DNA of 64,000 nt, from contig OZ025723.1 in assembly GCA_964019335.1 (NCBI GenBank), forward strand, positions 402,626 to 466,625, read 5' to 3'. Each line of letters begins with the position of its first letter. The stretch's first letter is position 1. Shown here piece by piece: positions 31,558-39,426 of this stretch. A program made the position numbers and the translations under genes. The notes below the pieces were generated by a model. The model saw only the letters and a program-made list of their open reading frames with translations, had not been told where the DNA came from and ran no database searches. The stretch is from Diplonema japonicum (Eukaryota > Euglenozoa > Diplonemea > Diplonemida > Diplonemidae).

Positions 31558-32562
31558 ATGACCAACATAAAGACCCTTTCAAGGTCTTTTTCAAAAGGGC
31601 TGGAAGCATGCATTAGTGGAAAAGGGAATGTGGTGGTGCTCGTTGGAGAGGGAGCAGCACGAGAAGCAGGAGTGGGGAAGCCAAAGGACTGGATGATCGG
31701 GGACACGAGATATGCAGCAGACATATTGCGAACGGAAGTGAGTTTTAAGAGGATGTGGTGGGAGGTGTGGGCGTGGTACGCAGCGAGGGCTGCAATAGCC
31801 TTGCATGCTGAGCCGTGCAGCGCACAACACGGTGTGGTGGACCTTCTAGTGCTGTTGGGGAGGATTTGTACAGCAGTCAGCCTCACTTCCGATGGCCTTC
31901 TGAGGAGAGCAGCTGTGGATGCCGTGGACAACGGGTGCTCCCTGATGTCCTCGCAGGTGGTTGAGACGCAGGGCAACATTACAACCATGAGGTGCAACAA
32001 CCCGCAGTCGCCACACCCGCATGAAGAATTTCCACTACCTGAACTGGATTCCATACCAGACTGGAAGGACTTCACAAAACGAAAACTATCACAAGAGGAA
32101 TCCGAGCTCCTGCGGTGTCCGCTGTGCATGTCGCCAGCCAAGCCGTCCGAACCCTTTCATGACGCGCCTCAAACTACTTTAGCTGCGTCGCAGTACTTTC
32201 CGTACCTCGCCACAAACACACGCTTGTTGCTGCTGTTGGGGTGCGACAACAGCGCCGACGACCCGTTCCAGCAGTCGATCATCAAATCCACTTATGACAA
32301 CGACGGCTGGGTGCTGCGTGCAGGGTCGCCTGCCAAAAAGGCTGCTGGCGATGTAGCTAATGCTTTGGGGCAGACTGGGATCCGTGCAAAGGACGGTGTT
32401 CAATACACCCCCACGCAAGTTATCACTGACGTTCAGGGAATTGAAGAAAAGCAAGAGGCCGTGCACCTTGGTCTGCTGATGTCAGCACTCGTCGACGTGG
32501 CCGAGGAAGTCGTTGCGGCTCAGGGCAAAATGCCTCAGGTATATCATAGAATGTGTATCTAA
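31558..32562 (+). CDS. degenerate sirtuin (SIR2-like) protein
   Basis: 334 residues, ATG 2 nt after the acceptor cacctag. The sirtuin landmarks are present in order but eroded: VVVLVGEGAAREAGVGKPKDW (usual GAGxSxxxGIPDFR), TSDGLLRRAAVD (usual TQNIDGLhxRAG), ETQGNITTMRC (usual E-L-H-G-(S/N)...C, the His being the catalytic base), LLRCPLCMSPAKP (second half of the Zn-ribbon) and TRLLLLLGCDN (usual LvlGTSL). The catalytic His is Gln and the NAD-binding Asn-Ile-Asp is Thr-Ser-Asp, so deacylase activity is doubtful; the Cys ribbon may still bind zinc. The 3' end is ambiguous: a GT at 32539 and the AG at 32605 would splice in frame into the next gene (67 nt). Confidence 0.62.
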   Translation: MTNIKTLSRSFSKGLEACISGKGNVVVLVGEGAAREAGVGKPKDWMIGDTRYAADILRTEVSFKRMWWEVWAWYAARAAIALHAEPCSAQHGVVDLLVLLGRICTAVSLTSDGLLRRAAVDAVDNGCSLMSSQVVETQGNITTMRCNNPQSPHPHEEFPLPELDSIPDWKDFTKRKLSQEESELLRCPLCMSPAKPSEPFHDAPQTTLAASQYFPYLATNTRLLLLLGCDNSADDPFQQSIIKSTYDNDGWVLRAGSPAKKAAGDVANALGQTGIRAKDGVQYTPTQVITDVQGIEEKQEAVHLGLLMSALVDVAEEVVAAQGKMPQVYHRMCI

Positions 32563-32611
32563 GTAGTATTTTTTAAAATGTTTCTTGCGTGTCTTAACTC
32601 CTCAGGTTCCT

Positions 32612-33745
32612 ATGTCAAGATGCGTGCTACGTGTGCAGAAGAGGTTTTCCAGCTGGGGATACGCACCATCGTCATTTGACTTGGGGCCCAGGAAGCTGCC
32701 TGACGGCATGCTTGACAAGGATGTGGCAGACTTCTTGCGGTGGACATTGGGAACGGTGCAGCACGTGCGTGTAGGTCAGCAGAGGAGTGCGGCACTGGCT
32801 GCGGCGTTGAAAGCGGAGTTGAAGCGCTTGCGAGATGCGAACTACGAGACAGGACCACAGGCATACACGCAAGCTATAACGCTCCTCGCAAGATGGGGCA
32901 GGACCGCAGAAGCAAGAGCCTTGCTTGAGGAAATGAAGTCGAGGGGCTTGGTGATCAATGCAGAGCCTTATGAGGAGCTGATGAAAGGCCATGCCATGTG
33001 CGGCGACCTTCATGGGATTCAGCAGGTGCTGCGGGAGATGAACCAGGGGGGATGGGCAATCACGAAGCAGGCCTATAACTACCTTTTGATGGGGTTCTCA
33101 AAAAGAGGTGAGCAGTCACACGCCATTAAAATGTTAGAAGCCATGAAAGAGTCAGGCCTGCAGCCCGACAGGATGTCGTACCACTGGGCCATCATGGCAT
33201 GCAACAACTACACGGCCGCTCGGAAGATCTTCGACGACATGGTGGCAAGGGGCATACAGTACAATGACCAAACCTTCTCGGCGCTACTCAAGACGTGTAT
33301 GAAGGCTGGGGATGCAAAGAACGGGATGACCATCTTGATGGAGAGCATCGAGGACGGGTTGAAACCCTCGAGCACTGTCTTCAACCAGGTGATGAGGTTG
33401 CACCTCAAGCCGTTGGACATGAATGCCGTGGCTGTCATCTATCGTAAGATGCGTGACATTGGCATGATGCCTGACTTCGTTACATATTGCATCTTCGTAC
33501 GCGCGTGCAAGCTAGAATGCCGTGGGGGTGTCAAAGTCGATGCCAGGAGCATTGCACTGGCGGAGGCAGGCTTGGAGCAGGCAAGGAGGGACGGCTGTGA
33601 TCATCGTGAGGTGTACCGCGAGTTGCTATCACTCTACAACAAAGTTGGAGACAGGAAGAAAGCTGAAGACATCGCCACCCTGATGCTTAAGGCACTCCCT
33701 GGCGATAACAGGCAGGTCGATGTGGCACCAACTGTGTGGGCGTGA
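32612..33745 (+). CDS. PPR protein with likely mitochondrial presequence
   Basis: 377 residues. The ATG follows the acceptor ttaactcctcag (32605) by 6 nt. The N-terminus MSRCVLRVQKRFSSWGY is Arg/Ser-rich without acidic residues, a good mitochondrial import signal. Residues about 85-330 hold PPR hairpins: GPQAYTQAITLLARWGRTAEARALLEEM, NAEPYEELMKGHAMCGDLHGIQQVL, ITKQAYNYLLMGFSKRGEQSHAIKMLEAM, NDQTFSALLKTCMKAGDAKNGMTIL and DFVTYCIFVRACKL. Length and layout match the PPR gene at 19788, but the repeats are not near-identical. Expected role: mitochondrial RNA metabolism. Confidence 0.86.
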   Translation: MSRCVLRVQKRFSSWGYAPSSFDLGPRKLPDGMLDKDVADFLRWTLGTVQHVRVGQQRSAALAAALKAELKRLRDANYETGPQAYTQAITLLARWGRTAEARALLEEMKSRGLVINAEPYEELMKGHAMCGDLHGIQQVLREMNQGGWAITKQAYNYLLMGFSKRGEQSHAIKMLEAMKESGLQPDRMSYHWAIMACNNYTAARKIFDDMVARGIQYNDQTFSALLKTCMKAGDAKNGMTILMESIEDGLKPSSTVFNQVMRLHLKPLDMNAVAVIYRKMRDIGMMPDFVTYCIFVRACKLECRGGVKVDARSIALAEAGLEQARRDGCDHREVYRELLSLYNKVGDRKKAEDIATLMLKALPGDNRQVDVAPTVWA

Positions 33746-33813
33746 ATCTCATAACCAGTGGTGCCAAATTCAGTATTGTTGCAATGCTCCCTCACATATA
33801 TTCAGGATACACT

Positions 33814-36036
33814 ATGTACAATAGCCAATGGCCAAAGAGGAAGGTATTAAAAAAACGGGCGCCGAAGCTCCAATTCGTCGGTGAGCTTGCCCTGAATAAG
33901 ATCGTCTTAGAAGAGCAGGATGGAGTCATAAGGGGTCTGAAGGCACTGGTTTCTGACCAGCACCGCAATGGACTGGCAGGCATGCTGACAGAAGAAGAAG
34001 TGTCGGAGCGCCGCATGTTAGAGAGACAGGAGGGCAGCAGCTGGTGTGCATTGTTACTGCAGTTCGGGCATGATGGAATTGCGACCGAGGCTGCTAACGA
34101 GAGACAGAAGGGCGCTGAAGCATTACGGAAAGAAAGAATAAAATACGAGAAGCAAGCAAAGGAGGAGCAATCCGAACATCGGAAGGCCTTGAGGGACAAA
34201 GACAGAGAGGAGAGGGAAGATCTACAGCGCATGGTGTACAATGAGCGCAGCACGTGGTTAGAATGGCGTGCCAATGCGGAACACACGTGGCGGGAACAGC
34301 TGCACACGTTGGAGGATCAGCTGCGGCACGCTAATATGGTAGACGACACAGCACAACAACGCATGGAGTTCGAGAATAAAAAGCTCAAACAGCAGCTAGT
34401 TGACGCTAAGGCGCATGCCGTGACACTCGAGACGCAGCTTAGCACTTGTGAGGCAACGATGCGGTCACATGAAGCATTCAGGACCAAAGCCACGCAGATG
34501 CAGGTGGAAGTTGAGAGCATGCGAAGCGAGCTGACGATTGCACGTACCGAGAAGGAAGCAATGTATAAAAGGTTGGTGGACGGCGAAATGTCACACTCTG
34601 CTGAGACGGCACGGCTCCAAGCAGACGTTGTGCGGCAGCAGGAACTGATAGCACCGCTGCAGACCGAGATCACGAGGCTTAAACTAAGCGCTTCTCAAAC
34701 TGCCGCAAAAAAAGATGCTGCTATAGAGCTTGAAAGGGGTAATAGTAATTTGCGAGCAGATCTGATGAGCAAGGCCGCCGAGGTGGCAGCTCTGCAGACA
34801 CGAGTAGGACAGCTAGAGGCCGACTTACATCAAAAGACTCTCGAGTGCATCAGCTTCGAGGAGCAGACAATGCGTTTAACTCAGCGGGGGGTAACAATAA
34901 ACGAGGAGCTTCAGCGCGTGAAAAGCGTAAACACGCATATCGCAGCAGAGATGCAGCATAAAGACCTTGAATTTGAGAGGTTGCGCAGCAACGATGTACA
35001 GTTGAAGCAGGCTTTGCAGAACAAAGAGCTAGAGGCGGACACCTTGAAGCACATCATATTGAAAAATGAAGAGCTCTCTAATGCCCTCAACATGCATGCT
35101 CACAGGCACACGCCCTCAACAGAAGCTGTCAAGTTGCAAACTCCCATTACTACACCCGCAAGGGCAGATGTACCAGAAGAACCAGCACGGCCTATAACAC
35201 GGGTCATGCAGATGTCTACCCCAATCTCTGCGTCTGCCAACCCCATCGTGACCCCGACTCCTACTTCTGCATACCCTGCTTACAGAGAGCCGCCCCACCC
35301 GGTAGGTGAAGAGCAGACACCACAGCAAAAGGGGACAGCCAAAGAACGGGAAAGGGGCGTCCTGTCTTCCATCAAGAAGAAGTTCTCTAAGTCCGTTGAC
35401 CGAGGTGCCGCGGTAGAAAAATGGACAAAAAAGGAGACTGCTGCAAGAAAGCTGGTGGAGGAAAAGGAACATAGCTCTTTCAAGAAAAAACAAAGCAAGG
35501 AGAAAAAGGCACGGGCAGCAGTGGTGAAACAAGTGAAGAAGAACAAAGGGAAATCAGTTGCTGTGACTATGCCGCTACCAACAAGTGACCAACGTGAGCC
35601 TGGGATGGAACCTGAGGAGGTGTCGATGGGGTCAAACTCGCCGCAAGGGTTAGCTCGGATGTCGTCGTTGGGGTCCTGTGTGTCTGTGGGTGACTCAGTG
35701 CGGCAGATAGACTTCATGGACGACAAGAGCAACGAGGGGGGAACAGGTACTCTTTTCAGCTCGAAACTAGAAGGCATACTAGGCAAACCATCACCCGCAG
35801 CCGCTCCAGCTCCTGCACCTGCACCTGCCCCCCTCAACGACATCGGCTCACCGCAGAGCGACAGCACCCTTACACTTGACAGCATCGAAGGTTCTCCCGC
35901 TTCGTCACCTGTTGCAAAGGCTCAGGGCAGCAGGGCCGCTTTGCCCCCGACACCCTCCCCCTCTTCAACAGCCTCGCCTAGGATCGTCTCCCCGCACAAG
36001 GGACCTGTTAGACATCACTTTGATGACAGTGAGTAG
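33814..36036 (+). CDS. long coiled-coil protein with basic and Pro/Ala-rich tail
   Basis: 740 residues. The ATG lies 8 nt after the acceptor catatattcag (33805); an upstream in-frame extension overlapping the previous gene is rejected. Residues about 90-430 are an almost continuous heptad-like coiled coil (ERQKGAEALRKERIKYEKQAKEEQ..., KKLKQQLVDAKAHAVTLETQLSTC...). Then follow a Thr/Pro-rich linker, a very basic segment (KKKFSKSV...EKEHSSFKKKQSKEKKARAAV) and a tail with an alternating Ala-Pro run (PAPAPAPAP) and Ser-Pro motifs. This is a cytoskeletal or scaffold-type architecture without a recognised family. Confidence 0.75.
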   Translation: MYNSQWPKRKVLKKRAPKLQFVGELALNKIVLEEQDGVIRGLKALVSDQHRNGLAGMLTEEEVSERRMLERQEGSSWCALLLQFGHDGIATEAANERQKGAEALRKERIKYEKQAKEEQSEHRKALRDKDREEREDLQRMVYNERSTWLEWRANAEHTWREQLHTLEDQLRHANMVDDTAQQRMEFENKKLKQQLVDAKAHAVTLETQLSTCEATMRSHEAFRTKATQMQVEVESMRSELTIARTEKEAMYKRLVDGEMSHSAETARLQADVVRQQELIAPLQTEITRLKLSASQTAAKKDAAIELERGNSNLRADLMSKAAEVAALQTRVGQLEADLHQKTLECISFEEQTMRLTQRGVTINEELQRVKSVNTHIAAEMQHKDLEFERLRSNDVQLKQALQNKELEADTLKHIILKNEELSNALNMHAHRHTPSTEAVKLQTPITTPARADVPEEPARPITRVMQMSTPISASANPIVTPTPTSAYPAYREPPHPVGEEQTPQQKGTAKERERGVLSSIKKKFSKSVDRGAAVEKWTKKETAARKLVEEKEHSSFKKKQSKEKKARAAVVKQVKKNKGKSVAVTMPLPTSDQREPGMEPEEVSMGSNSPQGLARMSSLGSCVSVGDSVRQIDFMDDKSNEGGTGTLFSSKLEGILGKPSPAAAPAPAPAPAPLNDIGSPQSDSTLTLDSIEGSPASSPVAKAQGSRAALPPTPSPSSTASPRIVSPHKGPVRHHFDDSE

Positions 36037-36085
36037 ACTTGTTATTCCACTTTGTAGCACAACCCATTACATCTACAGGAATGAA

Positions 36086-37447
36086 ATGAGCACATCCGAA
36101 GATGACCATGATGAGGATGCCCCGCTTGTCGCAGGGGGCATCGAGGCCATCGAGAGCCAGGACGAAGAAGAGATTATTCAAAAAGAAGGACTCTTGCAGG
36201 TAGCCGAAGACCTCAGACAAGATTGGCGGCTGCTGCTGAGTTTATGTTGCGTCGGGTTTTTTATCAACTGCCAACCGTCGGAGCCTTACCTCAGTAAGTA
36301 TTTGACGGATGAGAAGAACGTGACCGAGACACAGCAAGAGTGTTGTGTGTGGCCTTATGATACTTACGGGTCTTTTGTGTTCCTGCTGCCTCTAGGAGTA
36401 GCTACTGAGATATGGGGGTATAGAGCAGTGATATTGTTCGGGTTGTTGTGCAGGCAGGCAACACGAGTCATCCTGTTATACGGCAATGGTCTCACGATGA
36501 TGGCGACAATGCAGGTAACCTATGCAGCAGCAACGGGTGTCAACACTGTGTACTACGCATATGCCTTCATCGCATGCCCTGCGCGAATTGCGCCCCTTGC
36601 AGTGTCCCTTATCAACGGATCCTACCACTTAGGGAACGTGCTGGGCTCCTTGCTCTCAGAGTGGCTCGTGGACATCATGCCCTTGCGGAACTTATTCTAT
36701 GTGTCGTGGGGGTTTACATCTATAGGGTGCCTGCTCTTCCTGACAGTCTTCCCAGCTCCTATGAAAGACTTCAAGAAGCCTGAATCAGTTTTCTCAATGT
36801 TGCGGCATGAAGGAACCTCAGCTGTGCTGAAGGAACTCCAGATGCTTTACAGCAGCAGGCCCGTGCGTCTGTGGAGTATGTGGTGGGTGCTGGGCTACGG
36901 CGCCTTCAACATCGTCGGGAATTATTACCAGAATCAGTTTTTTGACCTTAGCCCTGACGGGGATTTTGGTTATGCTGAGGCAGGCATCGAAGCCAGTCTA
37001 GCACTAGGAGCTTTTTTGCCGGCTGTGTCTCCGAGGGATACGAGGCAGAAAGGCCCTCTGTTGCTTTTGGTTGGCAGTGCTGTGATAGGCGTCGCGTTGC
37101 TAGTTGCGACAAAGGCAACAGTGCTGTATCAAGCAGTGCTGATCATGTGTCTTGTAAACGGAGTGTTCGCGATGCACCAGTCAGCTGCCGAGATTAATAT
37201 ATCACACACTATATCGAAGTCCAGGCGGTACGCTTTCGTATTCACTAGCAACTCATTTGTTGGCCTAGGCCTGGCTGTTGTCATTCAGAAAACCCTTTCG
37301 CACCTTCATGCTAACACTGACAAATACTACTACGTGTGCTCCGCAGAAACGTTCTGCGTTGCCTTTTTCACTGTCATCTACGCTACACTGTACGCTAAAC
37401 CTTGCCGCAACATCACCCCAGACAACCTCACCGACAACGACCTTTAA
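36086..37447 (+). CDS. SLC19-type vitamin (folate/thiamine) transporter
   Basis: 453 residues, about 11-12 hydrophobic helices. The first helix and following loop, CCVGFFINCQPSEPYLSKYLTDEKNVTETQ, match the SLC19 signature (GF...P.E.F/PYL....KN.T..Q); helix 2-4 residues VFLLPLGVATEIWGYRAVILFG and RQATRVILLYG also fit. SLC19 members import reduced folate or thiamine across the plasma membrane, consistent with an auxotrophic heterotroph. The substrate cannot be told from sequence. The acidic N-terminal cytoplasmic tail (STSEDDHDEDAP, ESQDEEE) is long. The first ATG after the acceptor (36078) is at 36081 and reads ATG-AAA-TGA, its stop overlapping this ATG. Confidence 0.82.
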   Translation: MSTSEDDHDEDAPLVAGGIEAIESQDEEEIIQKEGLLQVAEDLRQDWRLLLSLCCVGFFINCQPSEPYLSKYLTDEKNVTETQQECCVWPYDTYGSFVFLLPLGVATEIWGYRAVILFGLLCRQATRVILLYGNGLTMMATMQVTYAAATGVNTVYYAYAFIACPARIAPLAVSLINGSYHLGNVLGSLLSEWLVDIMPLRNLFYVSWGFTSIGCLLFLTVFPAPMKDFKKPESVFSMLRHEGTSAVLKELQMLYSSRPVRLWSMWWVLGYGAFNIVGNYYQNQFFDLSPDGDFGYAEAGIEASLALGAFLPAVSPRDTRQKGPLLLLVGSAVIGVALLVATKATVLYQAVLIMCLVNGVFAMHQSAAEINISHTISKSRRYAFVFTSNSFVGLGLAVVIQKTLSHLHANTDKYYYVCSAETFCVAFFTVIYATLYAKPCRNITPDNLTDNDL

Positions 37448-37576
37448 GCTTTAATGCTCTGTCCGCACGACACTCGTGCGGCATTATATTTCATTTCCCC
37501 CTCTGCACTCTCACAAGCCTTATCACAGCTAAGTACACTACGATACACACTCACATTAATTAGCAAGGTTGCTTCG

Positions 37577-38501
37577 ATGGGGGTATGTGCCACACTACTC
37601 TTTACCTTTCCTAGGACCAGGACGGCAATCTCGCGGACAAGATCCTGAAGCAGGTTGAGTATTATTTTGGTCCTCAGAACCTTCCGAAAGATGCCTTTTT
37701 GCATTCTAAAATGAACGCCAACTTGGAGGTATGTTGTTTGCTTCTATCTGACCCACACAGGTGCCGCTTGACATCATAGCTGGATTTAGAAAACTGACGC
37801 AGCTCACGACGGATAGGTCTGTACTGATCGGCGCTCTGAAGGGTTCCGAGGTTCTGGAGGTGAGGGGTGACAAGGACCACGAGGTGGTCGCCAACAAATA
37901 CGTGGTGGTGGAGCATGGCAAGCTGCTCGTAGATGCGAAGGGGGGGATTGACGAGGTGCAGGGATTGGTTAAGGACCTTGCAGTTTGCGACGTGAACCCG
38001 GATGGCACCTCGTTCCTTGTCAGTTTGGAGGACAACACGAGTGAGGCCACGACAAACGCCATGGAGGTACTGGAGGGACACCGCGTGAGGAGGGTCATCT
38101 CATACACGAGGGAAGAAGACGAAGCGCTTCGAAGCCAGCCAAACAAGACGAATAAGGTCAAGAGAGTACATAAGTTCTCGCCTGCCCTCAGACCGCTTTT
38201 GGTGGGCAAGGGTGGGTCGAACATAAGAAAGCTCCAGGAACAGTTCCCCTCCCTCAGCATCGACACCAGGTACGACGACACGTGCATCGAGATTACAGCT
38301 GCCTCCGATGAGGTCGTCAACAGCGTCATCAAGGAGATCGAGAAGTACCAGCATACCGATGAGGACGACGAGGCCGTATCGCCGCAGAGCGCGAAGCAGG
38401 AGATGGTGCAGCGGATCCACCAGCAGCAGCAATTACACCAACAGCAATTGCACCAGCAGCAGCTCCAGCAGCAAATAATGATGCAGAAATACCTCCAGCA
38501 C

Positions 38502-38545
<44 letters not shown>

Positions 38546-39426
38546 GCAGGCTGCTTTGCTCCATGCACTCATGCAACAGCAGCAGCAGCAGCAACAGCAG
38601 CAGCAGATGCTCAACATGCAGTCTCTGCCGATGCCCAGGATGTCGATGGGGTTGCCCGACTTCCACCAGCCACCTTCCATCGACAAAGACGGGAAGTACA
38701 TCAAGGAATTCAAGCTGCCTGCCACGAGGGCGGCGACCCTCACTGGGAAGAGGGGTGCACAGAAGGCCAAGGTCGAGCAGATGTATCCATCACTCTCCAT
38801 CAGAGTGACACCCATGGAACACGACGGCATTGTTAAGGTATCGCTGAGCGCCAACGATGCCTTCACGGTGATGCAGGCTGCTGCGTACATTATGCACACA
38901 TTTGGGGGACACAAATCCCCGGAGAGCCCGAACACCATCCCTTCAGGTATGCATGGGGCGTCTTTACAGACCGTGCAGGTTCCCCGAACATGATGTCCAA
39001 GGGTCAGGCAAAGTTGCCTGGTATGCAGGGTATCAACCTCCCGATGCCAGGTGGCGTGCCGTCGCCGCCGCCGCCCAACCCGAACACTCCGATCAACATC
39101 CCACTTGGAGGGCCGTTAAACATGATGCCGGGGCAAGGTGCACCCATGCAGGGCATGAACAGCGGTTTGAACATCCCTGGAGGTGTTCAAAGCATGCCAG
39201 GGCACATGCCAGGTTCTATGCCAGGCAACATGCCTGGTGTCATGCCTCAACCGTTGATGTCGAACACACCGCCCAATATGCAGCTTCATGGCCGCATGAA
39301 GGCACCGCATGCTGATATCTACGGCAACAGGTATATGCTAAACAAGGCATTACAATATACTGCAGGTCCCCGAAGCAACCTGGTTTGGGAGACATCCTGA
39401 ACAACTCCTCGTTCCCTGTAATGTGA
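37577..39426 (+). CDS. La-motif plus KH-domain RNA-binding protein (LARP-like)
   Basis: Five exons (37577-37582, 37615-37728, 37761-38946, 38979-39330, 39366-39426), introns 32, 32, 32 and 35 nt, total 572 residues. The first exon is only ATG-GGG. The spliced N-terminus is a clear La motif: KILKQVEYYFGPQNLPKDAFLHSKM followed across the second intron by VPLDIIAGFRKLTQLTTD and IGALKGSEVLEV. KH domains follow: FSPALRPLLVGKGGSNIRKLQEQFPSL (about residues 180-235, GxxG loop GKGG) and LPATRAATLTGKRGAQKAKVEQM (about 355-415, GKRG). They are separated by a long Gln-rich stretch (CAG/CAA, 38404-38610). The C-terminus is Met/Pro/Gly-rich. La motif with KH domains instead of an RRM is unusual. Expected role: mRNA 3'-end binding or translational control. 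Confidence 0.85.

Noticed and set aside
38404-38610. Minus-strand Leu/Cys/Ala-rich ORFs opposite the CAG run
   Set aside because: They come from translating the CAG/CTG repeat in other frames of the La/KH gene.
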